Of a stretch of DNA of 64,000 bases, positions 53,187-62,457 are shown piece after piece. Position 1 is the first letter of the stretch. The number at the start of each line of letters is the position of its first letter. Made by a program: the position numbers and the translations under genes. This DNA comes from Prolixibacteraceae bacterium (lineage in GTDB: Bacteria > Bacteroidota > Bacteroidia > Bacteroidales > Prolixibacteraceae), in contig DOAQ01000036.1 of the NCBI GenBank assembly GCA_003506435.1, positions 372,001 to 436,000 on the forward strand, given 5' to 3'. The notes beneath the pieces were generated by a model, which was not told the origin of the DNA, searched no databases, and worked only from the letters and a program-made list of their open reading frames with translations.

Positions 53187-54107
53187 ATGCGCACATATTA
53201 CCGGAACATTGTTACGGCATTTTTGCTTTTTACAGGTTTTTCATCTACAGCAGAGGATCAGAACCAGTGCCTGAAATGCCACGGCAACCATATCTATTCC
53301 ATCCACAACGAATGGACAGAGCGGACCGAAAAAAGGTTGATGAACCCCTATTTTGTGATCGATTCAGTGAGGATGTCGGCCGGGGTACATCAGTCGTTTA
53401 GTTGCACTGATTGCCATTCAACGGACTACGGAACCTACCCGCACAATGGTGAATTGAAACTGGAACCCATGGCAGGCTGTCTGGATTGCCACGGGGGTGA
53501 TGAAAAGTATGCCAGTTATCAGTTTGAAAAAATTGAGGAGGAATTTGGTAAGAGTGTTCATGCGCAGGCCTGTGGCGATGCGTTCACCTGTTCTAAATGC
53601 CACGATCAGCACTACTATCAGGTGACAGCGCGCAATAGTGAAAGTGTGACCGGCATTGTCAGGTACAGTAATGAAATGTGTTTGTCGTGCCACGATAACA
53701 TGCAAAAATACCAGTTACTCTCGGAAGGCCAAAAACCCGAACTGGTGGAAGCGCACAGTTGGCTACCGAACAAAAACCTTCATTTTGAACATGTTCGCTG
53801 CATCGAATGCCACACAGAGGTGGTTGATTCGCTGATGATCTCGCACAATATTATGCCGAAGGAAAACGCTGTAAAACGATGCGTTGAATGCCATACTGCC
53901 GACTCGCGCCTGAAAGCTTCGCTGTATAAATATCAGAACCTCCAGTCGCGTTCCGAAAACGGGATGATGGGGAATATCCTTTCCAACGAATCGTATGTGA
54001 TTGGCGCCTACCGGAACCCTTTGCTCAATTGGGGAAGCATCCTCATTTTCTGTGTTGTGCTGCTGGGTGTTTCAGTTCATATTATTTTCAGAATAATTAA
54101 AAAATAA
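53187..54107 (+). CDS. seven-heme membrane-anchored cytochrome c
   Basis: A 306-residue protein with an N-terminal signal, seven CxxCH sites (CLKCH, CTDCH, CLDCH, CSKCH, CLSCH, CIECH, CVECH) and a C-terminal membrane helix (LLNWGSILIFCVVLLGVSVHIIF). It resembles the NrfH/octaheme family of quinol-linked multiheme proteins only loosely. With the cytochrome b gene 5 bp after it, it probably receives electrons from quinol through that subunit and passes them into the periplasm. Confidence 0.85.
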   Translation: MRTYYRNIVTAFLLFTGFSSTAEDQNQCLKCHGNHIYSIHNEWTERTEKRLMNPYFVIDSVRMSAGVHQSFSCTDCHSTDYGTYPHNGELKLEPMAGCLDCHGGDEKYASYQFEKIEEEFGKSVHAQACGDAFTCSKCHDQHYYQVTARNSESVTGIVRYSNEMCLSCHDNMQKYQLLSEGQKPELVEAHSWLPNKNLHFEHVRCIECHTEVVDSLMISHNIMPKENAVKRCVECHTADSRLKASLYKYQNLQSRSENGMMGNILSNESYVIGAYRNPLLNWGSILIFCVVLLGVSVHIIFRIIKK

Positions 54108-54112
54108 ACCAG

Positions 54113-54730
54113 ATGGGAACAGAAGGAAGAATTTATTTGTATCCGAAATGGTTACGGGCATGGCATGGTTTGAATGCGTTGGGAATTATTGTCCTGATTT
54201 TTACCGGGATCAATATGCAGTATGCCAGCCCCGATTTTCAACTGATGCGCTTCGATTTGGCAATCCGCTTTCATAATATTGCGGGCGTATTGGTGGCAGT
54301 GAGTTACCTGTTGTTTTTTATTGGCAATCTGGTGAGTTCGAACGGAACGTTTTATCAAATCAAACTGAAAGGTTTACGAAACAGGCTTTTCCTGCAAATA
54401 CGCTACTATGCGTATGGCATGTTCAAAAAAGAGGAATGTCCGTTTCCGGTTTCCGAAAAACGAAAATTTAACCCGCTTCAGAAATATTCCTACATCGCAG
54501 TAATGTATGTTTTTGTTCCGCTGGTGATTATATCCGGCATCGCACTGTTGTTCCCCGAATTAATTATTACTGAAGTATACGGAGTCAGCGGGGTTTTTCT
54601 CACAGCGCTACTTCATGCGTCGGTTGGCTTTTTGATTTCCATATTTCTGATCGTTCACGTGTATGTTGCATCGGTTGGCAAATCGCCCTTTAAAAATTAC
54701 CGAAGCATTATAACCGGCTGGCACGAATAA
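54113..54730 (+). CDS. di-heme b-type cytochrome (cytochrome b561-like)
   Basis: A 205-residue membrane protein with four helices and four well-placed His: His18 (RAWHGLN), His54 (IRFHNIAG), and two in the last helices (LLHASVG, IVHVYVAS), enough for two b hemes. It resembles the cytochrome b subunits of hydrogenases, formate dehydrogenases and thiosulfate reductases. It likely oxidises menaquinol and feeds the seven-heme protein encoded 5 bp upstream. Confidence 0.85.
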   Translation: MGTEGRIYLYPKWLRAWHGLNALGIIVLIFTGINMQYASPDFQLMRFDLAIRFHNIAGVLVAVSYLLFFIGNLVSSNGTFYQIKLKGLRNRLFLQIRYYAYGMFKKEECPFPVSEKRKFNPLQKYSYIAVMYVFVPLVIISGIALLFPELIITEVYGVSGVFLTALLHASVGFLISIFLIVHVYVASVGKSPFKNYRSIITGWHE

Positions 54731-54826
54731 AGAGAGGATAAACAACGAATTGCGTGAAAATGAATGAGCTTTGGCAGAGTGGGAAAATAAACTTAAATTA
54801 CTGAGTGCAAACGTAAAACTGATTTG

Positions 54827-57800
54827 ATGAAGAAATTTAGCTCATTCTTTTTCTCAATGCTGTCGTCGGTATTGCTGATGATAATTTTTGGCGCTGCAAT
54901 TGCCTATGCAACATTTATTGAGAACGATTACGGAACAAATACCGCACGCATCCTGATTTATGATTCGTGGTGGTTCGAACTGCTTCTTTTTGTTCTCTGC
55001 ATAAACCTGACCGGCAGTGTTTTCAGATACAAACTGGTTCGCCGGAAAAAGTGGCCTGTCCTGCTTTTTCATCTCGCGTTTATTGTGATGATCATTGGCG
55101 CGGGGATAACCCGTTACACAAGTTCCGAAGGCAGTATGCACATTCGCGAAGGCAGTTCGTCAGATGAGATTATTTCCGAAGAAACCTTTGTTTCGGTTGT
55201 TGCTGAATCGGGCACCGGGAAAGTTTCGGTCATTGAAAAAGTAATGTTTTCGCCATACACAACCAATCGTTTTTTGCAAGAACTGGAAATTGCGGGGAAA
55301 CGGTTATCAGTCAAAAATAACGGGTTTGTGCCCAATGCCATTGAAACCGCGGTGGCAGACGAGTCAGGACAACCGATACTGTCGTTTATTTTTTTCGGTG
55401 AAGATTTTTCGAGACAGGATTTCAACCTGGAACAGGGACAGTTTTTGACAATCGGAAACCTTGGTTTTTCGTTTGGTTCGGAAAGAAATGACGCCGCAAT
55501 CCGGGTAAACCATGAAAATGGAACCCTGACTTTTACGGCCACCGACACCCTTATTGTCAGTTCAATGACGGGCAATGAAAAAGGGCAAATTCTTTCGCCG
55601 GACGAAATTCATCCACTGGAAGAAAAGTCGGTTTACCAGATAAACAAAGTCCGGTTTGTGCTGAAAACCTTTTACCCGAAAGCAAAACTGAAATTAATTT
55701 ACGTTCCGGAACACAGCGGGAAAAATCTCCCGGATGCTTTTGCAGCGTCAGTCCGCTCCGGAAATGAGGAAAAAATCGTTCATGTTTTTGGGCAAAAAGG
55801 TGTAACAGGAGAATATTCAAAATGTTTTATCGACGGTGTCTCCGTTTCTGTTTCTTATGGTTCTCTTGCCCGCAAACTGCCTTTTTCAATTCATCTTGAT
55901 GATTTTCAACTGGAACGTTACCCGGGTTCGCATAGCCCGTCGTCGTTTGCCAGCGAAGTGAAAATTATGGAAGCCGGTACCACGGAAGCTATGTCCTACC
56001 GTATTTTCATGAATAATATTCTGAATTACCGGGGATATCGCTTTTTTCAGTCTTCGTATGACGAGGATGAAAAGGGTACCATTCTTTCGGTAAGCCACGA
56101 CTGGTGGGGAACTGCTATTTCATACCTTGGCTATTTCCTGCTGACTTTTGGAATGGTGATGACACTTTTCGGCAAAAACAGCCGCTTCCGGATTTTGATT
56201 CGCGCCAGTTCGAAGCTGAAACAGTTACGAATGAAATCAACAGTTATAATTTTTGGCATTCTGCTGGCTTCGGGAAATGTATTGGCCAACGTAAAACAGA
56301 AGATTGATGACAATCATTTGTATTCGTTTGGCGAGCTGCTTGTTCAGGATAAACAGGGCCGGATTGAGCCGGTCAACACGCTGGCGTCGGAAGTGCTCCG
56401 GAAACTTTCGAAGAAAAACAGCTATTCTGATATGCCGGCCGCTCAGGTTTTCCTGTTGATGAACGTGTATCCCGAACATTGGAAAAACCAGCCAATCATC
56501 AAAATTTCGAATGATGAACTGAAGAAATTACTTGGAATAAACAGTGAATTTGCTTCATGGAACCAATTGGTTGGCAAGGAACAGGGATATTTGCTGAGTG
56601 AAATGGTTGATGCGGCCTATAAAAAGAAACCAACTCTCCGGAATAAGCTCGACAAGGAAGTGATCAATGTCGATGAGCGGGTGAATATTTGTTACCAGGT
56701 ATTTCAGCGCGATTTTCTGAAAGCCTACCCGGTTCCGGGCGATTCAACAAATACATGGTTACTTCCCGGTGAATTTGCTGCGGCCTATGATAGCATTGGA
56801 AGTGAACTTGAAAAAATATCGCTCAATACCTATTTCCAATCGGTTGCTGCATCAATTGATTCGGGTGACTGGCAAAAGTCTGATGAGATTCTTCAAAATA
56901 TTAAGAATTATCAGCGCGAATTTGGCGCCGGTATTGTCCCTTCGGAACAAAAAGTACGGCTCGAAATTTTTTATAATGAAAAAAATATTTTCCGGAATCT
57001 GGCTTTTGCCTGTGTGATTTTGGGGTTTGTATTGCTCGTTTTGCACTTCGTTCAAATTTTCAAACCGAATTTATATTTGGGTAAAATCCTGTTCTCCGCG
57101 ACATACCTTCTTTGTATGGTGTTTGTGATTTATACAGCAGGACTGGCCATCCGGTGGTACATTTCCGGCCATGCCCCGTGGAGCAACGGTTACGAAACGA
57201 TGATTTATATTGGTTGGGCAACCTTGCTTTCCGGCTTTGTTTTTGTAAAACGCTCGCCCATAACTCTCGCAGTTACAACTGTTTTAACCGGGATCATTCT
57301 GTTTGTTGCCGGAATGAGCTGGATGAACCCTGAAATTACCAATCTGGTTCCTGTACTTAAATCGTACTGGCTGATTGTACATGTGGCGATAATTACAGCC
57401 AGTTACGGGTTTCTTGCCATTGGTGCGCTGCTGGGTCTGATCAACTTGATTTTGATGGTTTTGCGAAATGGAAAGAATTTGAAAAATACAACCTTCTCCA
57501 TAACCGAGCTGGCATACATTATCGAGATGACGCTGATCATCGGGGTGATGTTGCTGACGATCGGGGCATTTATCGGGGCAGTGTGGGCCAACGAATCATG
57601 GGGTCGTTACTGGGGCTGGGACCCCAAGGAAACATGGGCGCTGGTAACTATTCTTGTATATTCGGTAATCCTTCATCTGAAAAAAATTCCCGGTATGAAA
57701 AGCTCCTTGGTTCTGAGTACATTTTCGCTGCTGGGCTTCAGTTCTGTATTGATGACATTTTTCGGGGTGAATTATTACCTGTCGGGCATGCACTCGTATG

Positions 57801-57943
57801 CACAGGGCGATCCGCCCCCCATACCGGCAGGAGTTTACTGGGCAATTCTTGTCATTGCGGGAATAATTGTTCTGGCATTCGTTTCAGAAAAAAAATATGG
57901 AAAATTGATACATTTTGCCGAGTTTGACAATATGGAAGAATAA
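54827..57943 (+). CDS. ccsBA: ResB/CcsA-type cytochrome c haem lyase fusion (CcsBA)
   Basis: About 1038 residues from the ATG at 54827. The N-terminal ResB/CcsB-like part (about 1-470) begins with membrane helices and a large periplasmic region (SEGSMHIREGSSSDEI). The middle region (about 480-720) is periplasmic. The C-terminal CcsA part (about 730-1030) has the tryptophan-rich haem motif WGRYWGWDPKETWALVTILVY. It attaches haem to CxxCH apocytochromes (system II). Its place at the end of the cytochrome genes fits this. Confidence 0.93.
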   Translation: MKKFSSFFFSMLSSVLLMIIFGAAIAYATFIENDYGTNTARILIYDSWWFELLLFVLCINLTGSVFRYKLVRRKKWPVLLFHLAFIVMIIGAGITRYTSSEGSMHIREGSSSDEIISEETFVSVVAESGTGKVSVIEKVMFSPYTTNRFLQELEIAGKRLSVKNNGFVPNAIETAVADESGQPILSFIFFGEDFSRQDFNLEQGQFLTIGNLGFSFGSERNDAAIRVNHENGTLTFTATDTLIVSSMTGNEKGQILSPDEIHPLEEKSVYQINKVRFVLKTFYPKAKLKLIYVPEHSGKNLPDAFAASVRSGNEEKIVHVFGQKGVTGEYSKCFIDGVSVSVSYGSLARKLPFSIHLDDFQLERYPGSHSPSSFASEVKIMEAGTTEAMSYRIFMNNILNYRGYRFFQSSYDEDEKGTILSVSHDWWGTAISYLGYFLLTFGMVMTLFGKNSRFRILIRASSKLKQLRMKSTVIIFGILLASGNVLANVKQKIDDNHLYSFGELLVQDKQGRIEPVNTLASEVLRKLSKKNSYSDMPAAQVFLLMNVYPEHWKNQPIIKISNDELKKLLGINSEFASWNQLVGKEQGYLLSEMVDAAYKKKPTLRNKLDKEVINVDERVNICYQVFQRDFLKAYPVPGDSTNTWLLPGEFAAAYDSIGSELEKISLNTYFQSVAASIDSGDWQKSDEILQNIKNYQREFGAGIVPSEQKVRLEIFYNEKNIFRNLAFACVILGFVLLVLHFVQIFKPNLYLGKILFSATYLLCMVFVIYTAGLAIRWYISGHAPWSNGYETMIYIGWATLLSGFVFVKRSPITLAVTTVLTGIILFVAGMSWMNPEITNLVPVLKSYWLIVHVAIITASYGFLAIGALLGLINLILMVLRNGKNLKNTTFSITELAYIIEMTLIIGVMLLTIGAFIGAVWANESWGRYWGWDPKETWALVTILVYSVILHLKKIPGMKSSLVLSTFSLLGFSSVLMTFFGVNYYLSGMHSYAQGDPPPIPAGVYWAILVIAGIIVLAFVSEKKYGKLIHFAEFDNMEE

Positions 57944-58006
57944 GAAAAAATTCAAGGCACACAATTTAGGGGGGTAAGTTTTAAAAGGGTAATTTGTGTA
58001 TGCTAG

Positions 58007-58038
58007 TCCTGCCCGGTAATTTCCGGGCGGGATTTTTT
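58007..58038 (+). terminator. intrinsic terminator after the cytochrome cluster
   Basis: TCCTGCCCGG and CCGGGCGGGA pair around a 6-nt loop (TAATTT) and are followed by six T residues. It stands 64 bp after the ccsBA stop. Confidence 0.85.
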
Positions 58039-58124
58039 CTTTGTATGAATCGATATTTTTTCGTTTATATTTGTTGTTACTAAAAAGTTTTCCGGATTTT
58101 GTCCAATTCATTATTTAAACCAAA

Positions 58125-59174
58125 ATGAACGAATACATTCAACTTCTTCAGAAATTGATTTCAACACAGTCGTTTAGCGGGGAAGAGGAAAATGCAGCTC
58201 AGGTGATACAAAAATTTTTGAATGCAAAAAGTATTTCTTTTCATGAAAAAGGAAATAATACATGGGCAAAAAATAAATTCTGGAAAGAAGGTTTGCCGGT
58301 TGTTCTTTTAAATTCACATATCGACACGGTGAAACCGGCACGGGGATATACAAGAGACCCGTTTCAGCCAACCATCGAAGACGGGAAATTATATGGTTTG
58401 GGAAGTAATGATGCCGGAGGGGCGCTGGTGAGCCTGTTGTCAGTGTTCGTTTATTTTTATGAGCAGGAAAAACTGCCTTTCAACTTAATTTTTGCAGCTT
58501 CATCGGAAGAAGAAATTTCAGGGACCAACGGGATTGAAAGCATCTTGTCGGAAATAGAACCTGTCGACCTGGCTATTGTCGGGGAACCCACCCTGATGCA
58601 AATGGCAATTGCCGAAAAAGGGCTGATGGTACTTGATTGTACCGCTTACGGAAAATCGGGACATGCTGCGCGCAACGAAGGAATTAATGCAATTTACAAG
58701 GCAATTGGTGATATTGAGATTTTACGGAACTACAAATTCGAGAAATCGTCGGACTTGCTGGGCGAAGTGAAAATGACCGTGAGCATGATCAATGCAGGGA
58801 CACAACACAATGTTGTTCCCGACACTTGTTCGTTTGTGGTTGACGTGCGTACCAACGAATATTATTCAAACGAAAAAGCATGTCAGATCATTAGCGAACT
58901 GATTGAATCGGAAGTAGAGCCGCGTTCATTCCGGTTGAACTCGTCCGGAATACCAGTTTCTCATCCGATTGTACAGCGCGGGCTCAGGCTGGGTTTAACC
59001 TGTTATGGTTCGCCAACCACTTCCGACCAGGCAGTAATGCCCTATATGTCCATCAAAATAGGGCCCGGCGACAGCGCTCGCTCACATACTGCCGATGAAT
59101 TCATCTATGTCCGCGAAATAGAAGAAGCATTCGGCATTTACACTGGTTTACTGGAGAATCTTCGGTTGAAATAA
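58125..59174 (+). CDS. argE: M20 family deacylase, probable ArgE-type N-acylornithine/citrulline deacylase
   Basis: A 349-residue M20 peptidase-like hydrolase with the zinc ligands His65 and Asp67 (NSHIDTV), Asp96 (SNDAGGA) and Glu129/130 (SSEEEISG), and the dimerisation domain with AYGKSGHAARNEG. Related proteins in Bacteroides remove the succinyl group from succinylcitrulline. With ArgF' at 47107 this is the expected missing step. It is cut off from argB by the cytochrome cluster and followed by a terminator. Confidence 0.85.
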   Translation: MNEYIQLLQKLISTQSFSGEEENAAQVIQKFLNAKSISFHEKGNNTWAKNKFWKEGLPVVLLNSHIDTVKPARGYTRDPFQPTIEDGKLYGLGSNDAGGALVSLLSVFVYFYEQEKLPFNLIFAASSEEEISGTNGIESILSEIEPVDLAIVGEPTLMQMAIAEKGLMVLDCTAYGKSGHAARNEGINAIYKAIGDIEILRNYKFEKSSDLLGEVKMTVSMINAGTQHNVVPDTCSFVVDVRTNEYYSNEKACQIISELIESEVEPRSFRLNSSGIPVSHPIVQRGLRLGLTCYGSPTTSDQAVMPYMSIKIGPGDSARSHTADEFIYVREIEEAFGIYTGLLENLRLK

Positions 59175-59209
59175 TCCTATCCGCCGCATTGATTATTTTG
59201 AATTCCCTG

Positions 59210-59234
59210 ATCCGAATATAAATTCGGATTTTTT
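59210..59234 (+). terminator. intrinsic terminator after argE
   Basis: ATCCGAAT and ATTCGGAT pair around a 4-nt loop, followed by a run of T residues, 35 bp after the argE stop. Confidence 0.8.
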
Positions 59235-59307
59235 CATTAGATTTAACTCAGAAATCTACAGATAAAGCCTGTCATTATAAAACTCATAGGGGGGCGGAGG
59301 GATCGAA

Positions 59308-62300
59308 ATGAAACCAAACAAATCAGGCAATAGTTTAAATGAAGAAATTATGATTGTCGATGATGCTGTCGACAGTCTGAAACTTTTATCCAGTATACTG
59401 GAAAAAGCAGGGTATATGATACGTACTGCCGAACGCGGAGAACTTGCTTTATGCAGTATAAAATCGAAGCGGCCTTCGCTTGTTTTGCTTGATGTAATGA
59501 TGCCTGAGATGGATGGCTTTGAGGTTTGCCGCCAGTTGAAAGCCGATGAAAAAAACCGCGATATTCCGGTAATTTTCATTAGTGCGCTGGATGATGAACA
59601 ATCCAAAATCACCGGTTTTAAGTCAGGAGGGGTCGATTATATTCCCAAACCTTTCCGGAAAGAAGAAGTTCTGGCAAGGGTCGGGGCCCATATCAACCTT
59701 TCCCGTTTGCAGCTTGAGCTAAAGAAAAAAAACGAAGAGCTTGAGAAGGAAATTATCGAAAGCAGGCAAAGCAAAGACCGATTCAAGAGCATGTTTGAGG
59801 ATTCTGCCGTGGGCATGTCTGTTACGAATGCCGATGGTACTGTAAATATTAACAGGGCCTTTTGCGAAATACTTGGATATTCAGAGTTCGAATTGCAGAA
59901 TAAGAAATGGCAGGAAATAACCCATCCCGATGATATTCAGAAAAATGAAGAAATAGTTACTTCCCTGTTGCAGGGAAAAGCGAAGCGCGTACGTTTTGAA
60001 AAACGGTATGTACATAAAAACGGAAGTATAATTTGGGCCGATGTCAGTTCAATTTTGCACCGGGACGCCAATAACAATTCCGTCTACTTTATTACGAGTA
60101 TCAGCGATATTACACAGAGGAAACAGGCAGAATTTGCCCTGACAGAAAGCGAAGATATGTTCCGGAAACTGGCCGTGTCGACACCTATCGCTATTTGTAT
60201 TTATCAGGATGACCACTGGGTTTATACCAACCCTGCCGGAGAAAAACTGAGCGGTTATACTTTGGAAGAATATGGACAGATGTCCTTTTGGGAATTTGTA
60301 GCTCCTGAATACCAGGAACTGATCAAAACCAAGGCTAAAGAACGTTTGACAGGCATAAGTACCAATAAAGGTTTTGAATTCAGGATAATCAGAAAAGATG
60401 GTCAGCCCCGATGGGTGTACCTGAAAGGAAGTTTGATTACTTACAGGGGAAAACCGGCTGGCCTTATTTCTGTCATCGATATTACGGAGAAAAAGCAAAT
60501 GGAAGATCAGCTTCGTCGGAGCGAGGAGTTTTACCGCTATTTGTTCGAGAACAACCCTGCGCCCATGTGGATATACGATCTGGACACCCTGTTGTTTTTG
60601 GAAGTAAACGAGGCGGCAGTTTTTCATTACGGGTATTCACGGAAGGAATTTCTGGATATGACATTGAAAGATATTCGCCCCGAAGAAGATATTGACCTGC
60701 TGATAGAAAATATTGAATCAGAAAACGATAAATTAAGCCGGTCGGGTTACTGGAGGCATCTGAAGAAAAACGGTGAAATTATTTATGTCGAAATTATTTC
60801 TCATTCCATTGTGTTTGAGGGAAAGTCAGCCCGTTTGGTCATTTCTTCCGACATTACGGAGCGGGTAAATACCCAACTGGAAATTCAAAAAGAAAAGCAA
60901 CTATTGCGTACCCTGATCGACAATTTACCAGTCAGCATTTATGTGAAAGATGCAGAATGCCGTAAAGTTGTGGCAAATCTTACAAATGTTGAGAGAATGG
61001 GATACACAGATGAAGCTGAGGTCTTAGGAAAAACGGATTTGGAACTATATGAAGGCGAGATAGGTATACGCAGGTATAACGACGATTTATTGGTGGTTAA
61101 AAACGGGAAGCCGATCATAAATAAAGAAGAGTTTTTTATAAATCCTGATGGTAGTTGCCGTTGGTCATTGACTTCCAAAATTCCGCTTTTGGATATGCAA
61201 GGCAAAGTGACTGGTATAGTAGGTATTGGCCGCGACATAACCGAACAGAAAAAAGCCAGCGAAACGATTCAAAAACTCTCGAAAGGTATAGAACAAAGCT
61301 CTTCTATCATTGTCATTACTGATATACAGGGGAATATTGAATATGTAAATCCGAAGTTTTTTGAGATAACCGGTTATACGCAAGAAGAGGTGATCGGGCA
61401 AAACCCGCGTATCCTGAAATCAGGAGAAACGCCTGACGGAAAATACAAAGAACTTTGGGAAACCATTTCTTCCGGGGGGGTATGGCGCGGCGAATTCCAT
61501 AACCGGAAGAAAAACGGCGAATTATACTGGGAATGGGCTACCATGACCTCGATAAAAAATGACAATGAGGAAATTACCAATTACATTGCCATTAAAGAAG
61601 ACATCAGTCTTCGCAAACAAATGGAAACCGAACTGGTACTGGCCAAGGAGAAAGCAGAACAGAGCGACCGGTTGAAGTCTGCTTTTCTGGCTAATATGTC
61701 GCACGAAATACGGACCCCCCTGAACAGTATTATCGGCTTCTCTGAACTTCTTACCGATCCTGGCTTTGATGAAGGGAAGAAGAAAGATTTTATCCGTTAC
61801 ATCGTCGGCAGCGGGAACAACCTGCTGAATATCATTAATGATATTATGGATATATCGAAGATCGAATCAGGCCAAATTGCGATCCATAAAACAAAGATAC
61901 AAGTGTCGAAATTTTTGGATGAAATCAGAGCTCTGCACATCATGAAAGTGGAAGAAAGACAGATCGGGTTTAGAAAATCCTGCCTTTGTTCCGGGTATGA
62001 AAATAACATTTTTGTATTAGCTGATAAAAACAGGTTGTTGCAGATTTTTAATAACCTGATCGGTAATGCGCTGAAATTTACTTCAGAAGGGTATATAGAG
62101 GTAGGGTGCAGGCCGGTTGGAAACGAAGTTGAGTTCCATGTGCAAGATACCGGGATCGGTATTTCAACAGAGTTTCATGATAAAATATTTGAACGCTTCA
62201 GGCAGGTTGACTTTTCTACTAACCGAAAATTTGGGGGAAACGGGCTTGGCCTGGCCATTACAAAAAACCTTATAGAACTGATGGGTGGGAGAATCCGGGT

Positions 62301-62361
62301 TGAATCGGAACCGGGCAAAGGGAGTACGTTTTATTTTACATTGCCAAGCTGTCAGTTATGA
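59308..62361 (+). CDS. hybrid response regulator / multi-PAS histidine kinase
   Basis: A 1017-residue cytoplasmic protein with no membrane helices. An N-terminal receiver domain (about 10-130) has the phospho-acceptor Asp in LVLLDVMMPEMDGFE (near residue 62). Five PAS/PAC units follow (about 150-780, each ending in a form of DITxRK). The HisKA domain has FLANMSHEIRTPLNSIIGFSEL (His near 799), and the HATPase domain (about 900-1015) has NLIGNALKFTS and RKFGGNGLGLAI. The order, receiver first, is unusual but known. The stimulus and partner are unknown. Confidence 0.9.
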   Translation: MKPNKSGNSLNEEIMIVDDAVDSLKLLSSILEKAGYMIRTAERGELALCSIKSKRPSLVLLDVMMPEMDGFEVCRQLKADEKNRDIPVIFISALDDEQSKITGFKSGGVDYIPKPFRKEEVLARVGAHINLSRLQLELKKKNEELEKEIIESRQSKDRFKSMFEDSAVGMSVTNADGTVNINRAFCEILGYSEFELQNKKWQEITHPDDIQKNEEIVTSLLQGKAKRVRFEKRYVHKNGSIIWADVSSILHRDANNNSVYFITSISDITQRKQAEFALTESEDMFRKLAVSTPIAICIYQDDHWVYTNPAGEKLSGYTLEEYGQMSFWEFVAPEYQELIKTKAKERLTGISTNKGFEFRIIRKDGQPRWVYLKGSLITYRGKPAGLISVIDITEKKQMEDQLRRSEEFYRYLFENNPAPMWIYDLDTLLFLEVNEAAVFHYGYSRKEFLDMTLKDIRPEEDIDLLIENIESENDKLSRSGYWRHLKKNGEIIYVEIISHSIVFEGKSARLVISSDITERVNTQLEIQKEKQLLRTLIDNLPVSIYVKDAECRKVVANLTNVERMGYTDEAEVLGKTDLELYEGEIGIRRYNDDLLVVKNGKPIINKEEFFINPDGSCRWSLTSKIPLLDMQGKVTGIVGIGRDITEQKKASETIQKLSKGIEQSSSIIVITDIQGNIEYVNPKFFEITGYTQEEVIGQNPRILKSGETPDGKYKELWETISSGGVWRGEFHNRKKNGELYWEWATMTSIKNDNEEITNYIAIKEDISLRKQMETELVLAKEKAEQSDRLKSAFLANMSHEIRTPLNSIIGFSELLTDPGFDEGKKKDFIRYIVGSGNNLLNIINDIMDISKIESGQIAIHKTKIQVSKFLDEIRALHIMKVEERQIGFRKSCLCSGYENNIFVLADKNRLLQIFNNLIGNALKFTSEGYIEVGCRPVGNEVEFHVQDTGIGISTEFHDKIFERFRQVDFSTNRKFGGNGLGLAITKNLIELMGGRIRVESEPGKGSTFYFTLPSCQL

Positions 62362-62457
62362 TTACAGATAGCATCGGAAGACTTCAGAAAACAGTGATTG
62401 ATGCTGATTATGGGAAAGACATCAAAGATAACGGGGGAGAAAATTGGAGTGGAAAAG

